The position numbers and the translations under genes were made by a program. A DNA stretch of 64,000 nucleotides from Pilaira anomala (taxonomy: Eukaryota; Mucoromycota; Mucoromycetes; Mucorales; Mucoraceae). Location of the stretch: NCBI GenBank assembly GCA_025716855.1, contig JAIXMQ010000066.1:62001-126000 (forward strand), read 5' to 3'. Below are positions 36,770 to 47,877 of the stretch, in pieces. Each line of letters opens with the position of its first letter. Position 1 is the stretch's first letter. The notes under the pieces are model-generated. The model had not been told where the DNA came from. It saw nothing but the letters and a program-made list of their open reading frames with translations, and searched no databases.

Positions 36770-39700
36770 TTTTATGTGATTTAAGAACAATAGATTAGGT
36801 GAAGAAACAAGAGTTATTATTTTTTTTTCTTTGAATTTTTCTATTCTATTTATATGAGAATTAATAAAAAATATTTCCATGTTAGTGGATATTTTGAAGA
36901 TCATTTTCTCTTATTCCGTTCTTGAATTAAGTAACCGATGACACGGGTACCCCCACATTTGAATCTGTCTTATTTTTGCCTTTTAACGAAAGAAAAAAAA
37001 AGTAGGTATGACAACGCGGTATCTGATTTAAGTTGTGAATAAAAATTTATCAGATTTTATTTAATTTAAAGATCCGTTATTGTTACTTTTTTTTTTGAAG
37101 ATAAAGAACAGAATACATATAACCAAAGTATACCCTTCTGACACACATACATAAATAAATATAAAAAACATTGAAATGAATTTGATGCTTAATGGTAATA
37201 CAGAGTATTTTATATGTCATTACGAAACGAATTAATTTCAATGCACGTCTCCCATTTTTTGAACACATTTGAAAGGTTACTCCGCATGTAGTTTCTAAAC
37301 TTTTTTTCCGCAAATGTGGAACACAAGAATAAATCTTCCAAAGATAGTAAAACTACCAAAACTGTTGGTCCTACTTTTTTTTTCGATTTACAAAATTAAA
37401 ATCAGTATAATCTGTAAAATCTAATAAATTAGATTTATATCGATTGAAGACTTTTTAAAAAAGTCCAATTCCAGTAAAATTATATGCCAAGTATGCCCAT
37501 ACCAAGGTTAGATCAAGCGGCAAAAGGAAAAGATTGATGGGAAATGTTGATCTTAAACTGTTTTTATCATCAATTCCATCTGATAAGCGAGATGTACCTG
37601 TACGACATGTCAAATTAAAACCACGCTGAGGCCAATAGAAAGCGTAATCTAAGTAAATCTTAAGCGATCTTACCTCTCTTAAATTTATTGATCGTTTTTA
37701 GTAGTATTATATAAAGATAGTCCAGGGTCAGAACTGTTGGGGGTGTCCTTGAACCTTACTTGGTTCCGGGAAATCACTTTTTAGGTGATTTATCATCCTT
37801 ATGAAGATTTTATTGTATGAGTAACACAGTTTTTTTTATACACTCTTCCGTTTTTTTGTTATACGAAGACAGTATTCATATTACCAAGATCATCTGAGCA
37901 ATCAATTCGGCAGAAATATATGCATTTACAGTTAATATGTAATTGTACGTATATCTATTGTACCTCCGTAAACCTTTCGGCTATAAGAAATACTCCTTTA
38001 CCCATGTCGGTATAAAATTAATATATTTTTCTTCTATTTATTTCTTGAGTTTTTATCTAACTAATTACATTTGCAATCGCTTCAATAAAAATATAAATAT
38101 TATATTGTAGTCTTATTTTATCGCTAGTAATACCGTAAAAAAATAGTATTTTATCGATCGATACTTATCCTATCGTTAATAAATAATAGGTGTAATAATT
38201 CTTTTGTATTTTAGTTACAATTGCATCCATATGACAGGCCCAAGAAACCCCGGTTTATTTCGATAAAAAAAAAGTAAAGTTTTTTAGAAAAAAAAAAGTC
38301 AGGCAACTTTTCTTTTTGAAGATTTTCCTATTTGAATATGTGATTGTTGTACATGATAGTTATGTTCACCAAAAACAGTGGACCTTACTGTATTCCCAGT
38401 AGTAGCGGTGAGATAATAATATGGGTTATATATTAGACAGAAAAAGATGGGGCAAAAGAAGTATACTTTTAGTTAGTATAATATTATAAAACGATACATA
38501 AAAAGAGTTCATTTTTGAAGTATATTATAACTATGGCATCATTTTCTCGCCATTATTTGTTTTAAACCCTCTAGATTCTCTCTTTATTTATTATAGAATG
38601 AGTAGCTATTTTTCTGTTTAAATGATTCAACTATCATTTGACATTTTTAAATCAGTGAGCCTTAAGACTAATGAAAATATTTTATGTATGAAACAATGAC
38701 ACTAAAAAAAATCATATTTGGATGACACGCTTTCTTCTAGTTTATAAAAACCATTTAACCTGATGATTCCCATATCAATTTTCATAGAGGGCGTTTCTAT
38801 ATTTTTTGGTTAAATTTTGAAGAGTTACACCGTACGGATAAAACTTTTTAATAGATATCCTGACGGCGTCATTATTATGCTTTCAAAGGCAACAGAAAAG
38901 TATTTTGTACAGCCGAGCTTCGAATATATAGTCGTGGCACCTTCATGAGATTTGAAAATAAGAGTACGGATACATTTCGGCTGAGGGTATGGATATATAA
39001 AGTTTCATGGGAACAGTGAGAATAGGATAATGCTCTACAAATTTTGCTATTCCTCTGGTTTGGAATTCACTTAGCGTAACACGGATTTTTCCGGTATATT
39101 TGATAAAGATCATTAATAAGCTTTAACTTTTTTTGCTGCGATAAGAATGAAGTTACCTACAAACTACTGAAATATTTATCTATCAACTTTATAATAATTA
39201 ATACATATTGGTAAATTTGAGACGGACGAGGTACAATAAAAGTATTGGTTCATTCCCTCTTATAGATGATGGTTTTTTGAAATAAGAATATCATCAATAA
39301 ATCAGGCTTAATAATAGTGAAACTGAATAAATTGATAAATTCTCAATCTATTTGCCCCCATTTACTTGATGAAATACAATATATTGTTTTTAGTTAAAAC
39401 TGAAGGTCTGTATTTACCAGTTAAATTCAGCCTATTCAAAATAAATGCAGCCAATTTTTTTTTTCGGTATCACTTTTATCTGTACTATGTATTTGAGTGC
39501 GATATGAAGACTTCAGAAGTTCAGAAGTTTATGCTGGAGCACAGATCAGTATTACATTATCATTTATTTAATTTGGAGCAGAATGTTATCCCATCACGAA
39601 GGTTTTGTTTATTTGACAAATATGTAACAAAATACCTGCGATCGGTATCTATTTAATAAATCTGAATCAAGAAACAATATATTTTCAAGAACTAAGTGAA

Positions 39701-39915
39701 ATCAAATTAAAATAGATTTTCCAATACATAGTAGGTAGAATTTCATCACAAAGTCCTTTCTGTTTATGTTTTTAGTTAAAAAACGCAAATCAACTTCGAA
39801 AATTATTTTATTAAAATCACACTGCGTCCAAAGAGATACTGAAAAAATCCAGAGAACTGTTTTTTTTTCTTTATTTAGCATTCAGAGGGAATATATTGTG
39901 GTAACACTTTTGTGA
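36770..39915. other. 3-kb intergenic region with weak coding remnants
   Basis: Mostly AT-rich and gene-free. Two stretches look weakly coding: 37461-37629 (plus; listed separately) and 39366-39656 (plus; 96 codons, including MKTSEVQKFMLEHRSVLHYH, no domain, unsupported as a gene). Nothing else seen. Confidence 0.4.
37461..37629 (+). pseudogene. Short protein-like remnant, unknown origin
   Basis: About 50 codons between stops read PVKLYAKYAHTKVRSSGKRK then RLMGNVDLKLFLSSIPSDKR and DVPVRHVKLKPR. The content is basic and of normal complexity, unlike the homopolymer frames around it. There is no start codon, splice partner or recognised domain, so it is most likely a decayed gene or transposon fragment. 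Confidence 0.25.
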
Positions 39916-40877
39916 CTATTCTTCAGTTTTACAAAGAGCAATAGCACTGAAATGTGTCTCTTCAGGATCTCTTGCCATATATTGTTTCATAACTTTAGCA
40001 GAACACTAATAATAATATACGTATCGTTAATAAAGAATGCCAAACCCTACGCTTATCTATTTTTGTTTACCTTAACAAGATCGGGACATTTTCCATGATT
40101 AATTGGAAATTCTTTTCTACCATCCAATTCATAAAGGTGCTGGTCAACTTCAACAAAGCAAACAAAGTGAAGATCAATCGAATCTTCTCTGTCAGGAGCA
40201 ACTGTTTGACCATCATAAGCGGCAGCTTCATGAATAGAAGCCAATTCGGTACAGTTTTCCAATAACTCTACGCGCTCTTCAATGGTTGAATTTTTAGCCT
40301 TTTGGATAATATCATTGAATAAGCCAGGACCTTTAAAAAAATATAACTTAATATATCTGGTTAATGCAATATATTTTTTTTTATCAAATTACCAATAATT
40401 TCATCATCACTACTAGCAAGAGAGTGTAATAAAGCAATCATACCACAAGCGTTTGAAATAGTTTGTTTAAAGAAGACAACTTCAGGGCTGATATATTGTC
40501 CGCATTTTGTTATGCGAGCTTCTTCTTCTGCCTTGAACTTTTCGTAAGCTTCAGTGATGGGAAATAAGAAAATGATGGCTTGAACAGGTCGAGGTATCAT
40601 AGCTAACAATTCAGGGTCAAAACCATAAACGTCAACATAGTTCCACTTTCTGTCAACTCCACATTTGTGAACAATCTAGAAAAGAAAAAAGTTTAGTTGA
40701 ACTTGAATGCATAAATAGAATATATGCACACGCTATCTAACGTTACCTCACTCCAAACCTACAATATATACTTTATAAATACACGTAATAGATATAAATC
40801 ATTCAAAGTTATTTTACCTCAGGGTTTGCTTCAAGAGGAACCCATCTTCTTACAGTTTTTTGGTTATCTTCAGACAT
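39916..40877 (-). CDS. Ubiquitin C-terminal hydrolase (UCH family, UCHL3/Yuh1-like)
   Basis: Five exons (40877-40818, 40758-40747, 40675-40393, 40330-40071, 40005-39916) give 234 residues, the family's normal size. It opens with RRWVPLEANPE, continues through a 12-nt exon (VWSE) into VDVYGFDPELLAMIPRPVQA, and has the catalytic Cys in QTISNACG (Q about 95, C about 101), His in DLHFVCF (about 173) and Asp in ELDGRK (about 188). The active site is complete. The enzyme is a cysteine protease that releases small adducts from the ubiquitin C-terminus and recycles ubiquitin in the cytosol. The micro-exon is required to align the ANPE...V part with the family; skipping it also keeps frame. Confidence 0.92.
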
Positions 40878-41173
40878 TATTTCGAAAAAGTAATAGTGAA
40901 GGTATAAGTGGAAAAGGATGATATCCAAATTCCGATAAATATATAAGTAACGAATAAAGGTGGCTTGTAAACTATTTTTTTTAGAGAGAAAGAGAGTATC
41001 AAGGACAACACATACCCCCTCTTTTAACGTCTTATTCAAACTTATTCTTTTTATTTCATTTTATCTTTGTATATTTTTGAGGTAATTATTTTGTAAATTA
41101 TCTTGAACATATTAATGACAAGATATTATATAGATGAAATAACACGTCAACTAATTATAATAATAATAGCCCA

Positions 41174-41315
41174 ATGTCTAACCATATTCGAGATGAGCAA
41201 CAACCGCAAAGACAACAATACAGAGTCATGAACCCTGCTTCCGACAATAACGCTGTATATCCATATCCTAATAATATGCCTTATGCTGAACCAATAAATA
41301 ATTATTATCAATTGC

Positions 41316-41403
<88 letters not shown>

Positions 41404-42143
41404 GTATCAACCACAATATACATTCCAAACTTTTGTACCAGCGCAACCACCTGCTTTACAACAATTCAGTGATCCTGTTGTGCCAACTGAGCCTGATGAG
41501 TTTATAATTGATTTATTAAGAAAGCCTCAAGAGAGATTATTTCTGTTAAAATTAGAATTGGAAATAGAAGCATTTATTAAAGATGAACAGTAAGTGTGAT
41601 TTTTTATTTTCTGTTTTCTTTTGTAATACCAACTCCACATTATAGAAAACTTCGTTTAGATTTACCTGGTATGAATTCTTATCAGCGCTTAATGGTCCAT
41701 AAACTGGCACCTTATTATAAATTAAACCATTATCATGATGCTATGAGAAAGGGCGTATACGTTTGTAAAACATTTATTACAGAATTGTAAGTTTGAATGA
41801 AAAACAAGGCAGAATCCTTCTTAATTAACTCTCCGATTTTTTTTTTTTTAGACCAACTGTCAGATTACCTGATGTTCGTTTGGATGATACCGAAAATACT
41901 GGTGAAAATACTGGTGACAATGAAGATAATAATAGTAATAACAATAATAATAATAATAATGATAACCAACCTGCTCCACAATTTAAAATCATGCGTCGAT
42001 CCGCAGGATCCAGTCCTTCTTCACGTAATTCAAGTGCTGAAGATGCTTCAAAGGAAGCTAGAAAAAACATGACTTTTGAAGAAAGAAAGACAGCTTATGA
42101 GGAAGCAAGAGCTCGTATTTTTCAAAACATGGAAACTAAATAA
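41174..42143 (+). CDS. R3H-SUZ domain RNA-binding protein with polyQ tract
   Basis: Exons 41174-41589, 41646-41786 and 41852-42143 give 282 residues. The N-terminus is Gln/Tyr/Pro-rich with about 30 consecutive glutamines. The R3H domain follows (about 115-185): FIKDEQKLRLDLPGMNSYQR, then LMVHKLAPYYKLNHYHD with the R-x3-H core replaced by the related form found in Encore/R3HDM proteins. An Asn/Asp-rich linker and a SUZ motif (FKIMRR ... MTFEERKTAYEEARARIF) end the protein. R3H and SUZ both bind single-stranded RNA; relatives include Drosophila Encore, ARPP21 and fungal R3H proteins. A cytosolic role in mRNA regulation is likely. It is divergent from the hydrolase gene, 296 bp away, so the two may share a promoter region. 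Confidence 0.85.
41315..41404 (+). repeat. (CAA)n trinucleotide repeat encoding polyQ
   Basis: About 30 glutamine codons, nearly all CAA with a final CAG. Pure repeats of this length usually vary in length between strains. Confidence 0.95.
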
Positions 42144-43471
42144 AATGATTTTTTGCTTAAAAAAGATAATCTACATCTGTTCTATCAGACACCTTATTAG
42201 TATTATTTTTTAAAGTATTTTTATTAGGAATATTTTATGTAATAAAATATTCCTTTAAAGAAAATGAGTGAGATCAGTATAGACGATAAAGCTGGACTTA
42301 TAATAGATCGCTCGTGGACCAGAAGGCCAACGCGTTTAATTTTAAAGATAAACAGGATTATGAATTATGAGCCTGAATTGACTGAAAATATTATACTTCA
42401 ATTCGGATGTAAACTTGGATTTTTTTTTAAATAATATAACGAGCCTGCAAAGAAAATCAGTTAAGCTGTACCTTTCTGTTGTAATTGTAATTGACTGCTA
42501 TATATTAGCTGGTAATTAGCTTGATAATTCGATGAGACAAACTATAAATAATTCTTCGCAATTTACCTACCAATAATACCCAAACACAAGCAAGGTTCAC
42601 ATATATAGCAATACCATCTTACTTGAGTCGCCACAGAAAACCTGAAGCTACTCTTGAAAAGTTGTAGTTATTTTCTTGAAATTCCTTTGCCTTGAAGAAA
42701 ATAAAATAAAAAGGCGTTTCTTTTTAAGGACACTTTTTTTTAATAACTACAGTATTGATTACTTTTTTATTACTCTCTTGCAATGCAAATAAACTTCTCC
42801 CTCCTTCACTTCAATTCTACCCCAATGCGGTTTTAAACAAACTAAATGCCCACTTAACAGAAAATGCATAAAAGACCACTCTAAACAAAAAAATAATACC
42901 TACTCTAGCATACTTTTTGAATTGCAGATAATACGGTGTATCTTCACTCATCTAGTTTTTTTTTTAAGCTCTTTCAAAAAATATTTTCTGCACGTACATT
43001 TGAAGAATGATAGCTTGAATTATACGTCTAGAGATAAATGCCCTCCCCAAACATAAAATTAATTACATATCGCCACATGATAAAGTTTACACTTCATGCA
43101 GAAATTGTTTTTCTCATCATTATTCTTCATCGCCTAAACATATGTTGAATTACTTTTTCTCTATTGAACATACTTCACTCATCGTATACAGCGATCTTAT
43201 TTTTTTATTCAAACAACTTAATGTAATACTCCAATTAATATCTCGTATTATAATATTACATGCAATTCATGCGTAGGCAACGTGCAGTATCCTTATTCAA
43301 CTTTTACTACGTATATATATTTATCTCTATGACTATCCTCAGCAATTATCCAACTTATGTAAATACCCCTTATAATTATCATTCAATAAGGTAAACAACT
43401 ATTTTCTCTCTCAATTTTCTGTGACCACCATTCTGGTTTTTTTGTAACGGACTGTATCAAGAAAAGGCAGG
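42144..43471. other. Intergenic region left of LINE insertion
   Basis: AT-rich. One 56-codon frame at 42264-42434 (plus; MSEISIDDKAGLIIDRSWTR at its start) has protein-like content but no splice partner or known relative; it may be a small gene or a fragment. Nothing else seen. Confidence 0.4.
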
Positions 43472-43487
43472 TAGTTTTTTGTTAATT
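43472..43487. repeat. Left target-site duplication of LINE
   Basis: TAGTTTTTTGTTAATT, identical over 16 bp to 46169-46184. It abuts a poly(T) (the element's poly(A) tail on the minus strand), as expected for target-primed reverse transcription. Confidence 0.8.
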
Positions 43488-46168
43488 TTTTTTTTTGTAA
43501 ATTAAGTTTTTTTTATTAAACTTGATAGTCACACATACTCGTAGAGGTGGGACTTGATATAAAATATGGTATGTATAAGGGAAAAAAGAGAAGGGGAAGG
43601 ATGATATAAAACTATATAAAATTATTATTCGGTATACCCATTCAATAGAATATGGACTTGTCGATTGATAGTGTTAATGATTGATTCAGTAAGAAAAGGA
43701 GTATCCTTGATTATTAGTTGCCAGAATGCATTCCAAATGTAGAACTGTGTAGTTGAGACGATGACAAAGAAAGGAAGGTACAGATTTGACCGATAATGAA
43801 AAGGGGACTGTATTGAGTATAATGCATTAAGAATATCAATGTTGGTAAAAGAAAAAGTCGGATAGTGATAACTGAGTATGGTGGTCCAAATAAAGTTCTT
43901 TTTAGGACATTGCACAATAAAATGATCAAGGCTGTCTTCAGGTGAATTGCATAATCGGCAGGTTATATTAGAGACAGTACCAATTTTTTGTAGATATTTA
44001 GCCGTGGGCAGTTTCTTCGAGATAACTCTGTACCAGTGGGATCGGACATGAAGTAGAAGAGGAAGTGACCAAAAGACTTTGAATGCTTTCTCGGATATGG
44101 GAGCGAAAAGAGAGCTGGGTCCGTCAGTATTCAGGGTTCGATATATGCGAGAGGCGTATTTCATCCATAACACATTACTTTTCACTTGGGTGACAAGGCC
44201 AGAAGAGTTGAATATAAGTTGAGTTGCTTCATCGACGTTTTCTACAATATGATCAAATATGTATGGATGTAATTTCACCGTTCGAAGTTCCAAGATTTCT
44301 TTTTTTAGTTTGCGACATAGATTTGGTTTGAGAGTATATTCAGTTTCAACCTGGAGTCGTAGGCGACGAGTCAGTGTATCATAAACAAAAAATTTATAAG
44401 CAGGAAATTTGGGATGTCGATGCAACCAATGGTCAGAAGGATAGCTACTAAAGAAATAAGGTAACGGGAGCTGTAATAAAGTGCTGATAGTGCACTGTGA
44501 GAAATCCAATTTGATATTAAAGTGATCAAAAGCACGGTAACAGGCATGGATAATGGAGGTTGGGTGATTGAGCGGATGGTTACGCCATTCAGGGATAAAG
44601 AAAGACATTTCCGGGGACAATGGTGCTGGGGTAATCAGAGACATATGATACTTGAAAAAAGGCCGAACAAGTTCTGACGAATTGGACTGATAAAAGACAT
44701 GATGAAGATGTCGCATTTGTAATACTAGATGTTGCGTCACTGGTAGTAATAGTCCAACACCACCATTAGAAAGGGGTAAACTTAGTTGTGAAAATGATAC
44801 CATTGGTCGCTTTTTTTGCCAAACATAATTGTAAATAATTGTCTGGAGCTTATGTAAAAAGGCTTGAGTAGGTTGAAGTAACCGTAAAGAGTACCAAACT
44901 TTTGTCATGATTAGTGTGTTGGCTACTGTTGCGCGACCTCGCAGTGAAAGGTTCCTCGTAGAATATAGCTTGATCTGCTTTATGACGATATTAATTAGCT
45001 TGTCTTGGATTATATTTCTCTGCTTAGTGGTGTACACCATATAAAATCCGAGATATCGAAAAGGTTCTAAAGTAAATTTGTGGTAATAGGTGGAAATGTT
45101 ATTCTGCTGAAGATAACGATCCCAAACTTCATTTTTTTTTCCATTGAGGGAAAAAGCTTCGGTTTTGGACTGATTGAATTGAGCATTAGATACAGCGGAA
45201 TATTGTTGTAGATGTTGGTGTAATCTTTGAAAATCATCCTGTGTGTTAAGTATTACGCAGATGTCATCCGCGTAAGCTATAGTTTTGATTCGATTTTGAA
45301 ACCCGTTGTAGTCATATTGGTACCCAATGATGGCATCGTCATGTTGTATAGCGATAAGAAGTGGTTCCAAAGCCATATTAAATAAAATTGGTGATAACGG
45401 ATCTCCTTGTCGTAACCCTCGATGCTGATTAACCGTGGATGTAAAATACCCGTTGACGTTGACTTCAATGAGATTACTAAAGAAAAAATTATCAATACAA
45501 TCAATAAATGGCTGATCAAACCCTAGTCTTCTCATAACTTGAAATAGGTATTGAGGATTTACTCGGTCATAAGCTTTTTCTTGATCAAGTAAGAGTCCAA
45601 TTCCTTGATAGTCTTTATATCTGGCTTGATTGAGTAGTAGGTGAAGCAACAAACCGTTCTCTCCAATAAATCGTCCCTTCATGAAGCCTGTCTGAGCTGG
45701 CTGTATAATACGATTCATGATTCTTCCCATACGATTATTAATAATTCGAGAAAGGATCTTCGCATCACAGTTTATCAAAGATATCGGTCTCCAATTTTTT
45801 AAGTCTGATAGATCACCTTTTTTCGGTAAGAGTCGAATACGAATGTCTTTCCAAGACTGTGGAATCATGTTATTATTAAGAGCGTTATTATAGACTTCCA
45901 GTACTAGAGGTTGTAAGATCGGCATATTAACGAGAAAATTAATGTATGGATAACCCAGACCATCGTTACCTGGGCTACTCTGCTTGGGACAGCGTTTCGC
46001 TTGTTCCAATATATCATCAATCGTAATTCGGTCCATCAATCTAGAGTTATCTCGAGTGTCAAGTGTTCGATAAAATGGAATTCCATTCAAATATTGATCT
46101 ATTTCCCTATTTTCGACAGGATCCAAATTATACAATTGTTGATAAAATTGTTGTACTATGTCTTTCAT
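43488..46168 (-). mobile_element. 5'-truncated non-LTR retrotransposon (L1/Tx1-like LINE)
   Basis: A 2.7-kb minus-strand insertion bounded by perfect 16-bp direct repeats. Its 3' end is marked by a poly(A) (poly(T) at 43486-43496 on the plus strand) after a short 3' UTR; its 5' end is cut inside the coding region, so the apurinic-type endonuclease and any ORF1 are missing. The remaining reverse-transcriptase frame is intact, which together with the perfect target duplication suggests a recent insertion. It cannot transpose on its own. Confidence 0.85.
43625..46168 (-). CDS. LINE reverse transcriptase (N-terminally truncated)
   Basis: 847 codons from an ATG at the 5' truncation point; the open frame runs 20 codons further right into host DNA (to 46228), which is read-through and not element sequence. 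Domains: RT fingers/palm with SWKDIRIRLLPKKGD and NWRPISLINCDAKILSRIINNR, QTGFMKGRFI, DQEKAYDRVN (first catalytic Asp), GLRQGDPLSPILFNMALEPL, and the catalytic box IAYADDICV; then thumb, and a C-terminal zf-RVT zinc knuckle CRLCNSPEDSLDHFIVQCP. This order is typical of L1/Tx1-clade LINEs. The upstream endonuclease domain is absent. The frame has no internal stop or frameshift. Whether it is expressed is unknown. Confidence 0.92.
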   Translation of the reverse strand: MKDIVQQFYQQLYNLDPVENREIDQYLNGIPFYRTLDTRDNSRLMDRITIDDILEQAKRCPKQSSPGNDGLGYPYINFLVNMPILQPLVLEVYNNALNNNMIPQSWKDIRIRLLPKKGDLSDLKNWRPISLINCDAKILSRIINNRMGRIMNRIIQPAQTGFMKGRFIGENGLLLHLLLNQARYKDYQGIGLLLDQEKAYDRVNPQYLFQVMRRLGFDQPFIDCIDNFFFSNLIEVNVNGYFTSTVNQHRGLRQGDPLSPILFNMALEPLLIAIQHDDAIIGYQYDYNGFQNRIKTIAYADDICVILNTQDDFQRLHQHLQQYSAVSNAQFNQSKTEAFSLNGKKNEVWDRYLQQNNISTYYHKFTLEPFRYLGFYMVYTTKQRNIIQDKLINIVIKQIKLYSTRNLSLRGRATVANTLIMTKVWYSLRLLQPTQAFLHKLQTIIYNYVWQKKRPMVSFSQLSLPLSNGGVGLLLPVTQHLVLQMRHLHHVFYQSNSSELVRPFFKYHMSLITPAPLSPEMSFFIPEWRNHPLNHPTSIIHACYRAFDHFNIKLDFSQCTISTLLQLPLPYFFSSYPSDHWLHRHPKFPAYKFFVYDTLTRRLRLQVETEYTLKPNLCRKLKKEILELRTVKLHPYIFDHIVENVDEATQLIFNSSGLVTQVKSNVLWMKYASRIYRTLNTDGPSSLFAPISEKAFKVFWSLPLLLHVRSHWYRVISKKLPTAKYLQKIGTVSNITCRLCNSPEDSLDHFIVQCPKKNFIWTTILSYHYPTFSFTNIDILNALYSIQSPFHYRSNLYLPFFVIVSTTQFYIWNAFWQLIIKDTPFLTESIINTINRQVHILLNGYTE

Positions 46169-46184
46169 TAGTTTTTTGTTAATT
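46169..46184. repeat. Right target-site duplication of LINE
   Basis: Same 16 bp as 43472-43487; marks the 5' truncation junction of the element. Confidence 0.8.
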
Positions 46185-46390
46185 GGTTTTTTATTGTTGT
46201 TCCTTTTTTTTTGCTGAGTTTGGAGCAAATATTTAAAATTTTAAATTTTTCATGTAACACTAAAGGCAGATCCTCGTGCTTCCATGAGCCTTTACATTGC
46301 GGTTATTTAATAATAGAAGAAAAGAAAAAATCCCCTTTTGATTTATTAACATCTTTTTTTCCCTTTTCTTTTAACAAAACAATAATAACA

Positions 46391-47059
46391 ATGGGAGCAC
46401 AAGTAGTTGATTACAGAGTATCAACTCTAGTTGTATTATGTAAAGATTGTGGACATGATGTAGGACTATATCCAGCCCGCCATAAATGTGTATCTGTAGA
46501 AAGACCAGCAATGCCAGCATTACCCAGTAAATATCAACAAACAACCCCATTACCTGCTTCGTTTCAACTAAATGCAAGAGCAATTTCTTCTGCCTCTACC
46601 TCTTCTTCTTCTTCTTCACCTAGTCCAAGTTTTTCATCAGTTGAACAAACGAATTCTAAATGGTCATCTCGATTAGGTAAAACTTCCGCTCAAGAACCAG
46701 AACAAAACGAAGAAGATTCGGTCTATTTCAATAACTTTGCTTCCAACTTACCAGAAAATCATGAACAGCCAGCAAGCGGAAAAAAATTATGGGGAAAAGT
46801 TAAGCAAAATGAAAAATGGAAACAATTAAGTGAAAAAAGTATGTCTATATATTTATAAAATTAAGCTTTTTTTTTAACATTTTGTTTATTTGTTTATTTT
46901 TTAAAAAAGATGAAAAACCAAAACAATCTGGTAAATTATGGGGAAAATTAATGCAAGCAACACAAAATATGGCAGATAAAATACCAAGCCGTGATGATCG
47001 TGGAGCAGGTAAAGAAATAAAACAAACCCTTCTCTCCTAAATAATTTTCAACTAAAAAC

Positions 47060-47098
<39 letters not shown>

Positions 47099-47877
47099 TA
47101 ACAGAATCAGATGAAGATGATTGGGAGGGAGAAACGCACGTGTCTCGAATTCTTCGGGAATATTACGAAAAGAAACGTTTGCCTTTACCAGAATGGTTAT
47201 TTGATGGAGATATGCCAGCAATGTTACGAAAACAATCAGTAAATAGAAAACCACAAAAGATGGCGGATTTGGCTTTACCTAATAACCAAGGCCCTGTAAG
47301 AACTCCTTCCAGAAGAAGATTATGGGAACAAAATCCTGCGGATCCTAAAAATATATCAAGCAGAGAAAGAGAGCGTCAAGAATTACGTCAAGCACAACCT
47401 CCTCCTCCTCCTGTACCTTCTAATGCTAGAAATAATCGCTATAGCAACGAAGATCGTTATGGCAACAGAGAAAATGATTCTGATTATTCTAGGGAGACTG
47501 ATCGTTATAATGACCGCTATAGAGAAAATCAAAGGGATGAGGATCATTACAGAGAACATGGTTACCGGGATCAAAAATTAAATGATTATAATGCTCCACC
47601 TGTTGACAATTATTATCAGCAGCCTCCTGCTCGTATACAAACTCAAAATACAAGTAGACCGCGTTATTACGACGAAGATCTATATCAACCAAGGAGTGCA
47701 AGAGGATATCAACAGCGTGATCCACCACCACCTATAAGAGCAAATAATCATCAGCAATATGATCGAGGAAATGATTTAGATGATTATTATTACAGTGATA
47801 ATAGATCTCCACCTAGAAGAGAGCCTTCTCTTCGAAGCGGTGGTCGTCGTTATGGCAACGATCCTAGTTACTTTTAA
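46391..47877 (+). CDS. Mso1-like Sec1-binding exocytosis protein (putative)
   Basis: Exons 46391-46838, 46910-47008 and 47105-47877 give 439 residues. An N-terminal Cys motif (CKDCGHDVGLYPARHKC) is followed by a Ser-rich stretch, then two related amphipathic segments, GKKLWGKVKQNEKWKQL and GKLWGKLMQATQNMADK, split by the first intron. Exon 3 opens with ESDEDDWEGETHVSRILREY and YEKKRLPLPEWL, which resembles the Sec1-binding region of fungal Mso1 (THV-x-R-x-L-x-x-Y-Y ... P-x-W-L). The remaining 200 residues are disordered, rich in Arg, Asp, Tyr and Pro. Mso1 helps Sec1 and Sec4 drive SNARE-mediated vesicle fusion at the bud or hyphal tip. The assignment rests on one motif, so is moderate. The LINE insertion ends 207 bp upstream of its ATG. 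Confidence 0.6.

Noticed and set aside
41147..41446. Poly-Leu and poly-Val minus-strand frames
   Set aside because: Shadows of the CAA repeat in the R3H-SUZ gene.
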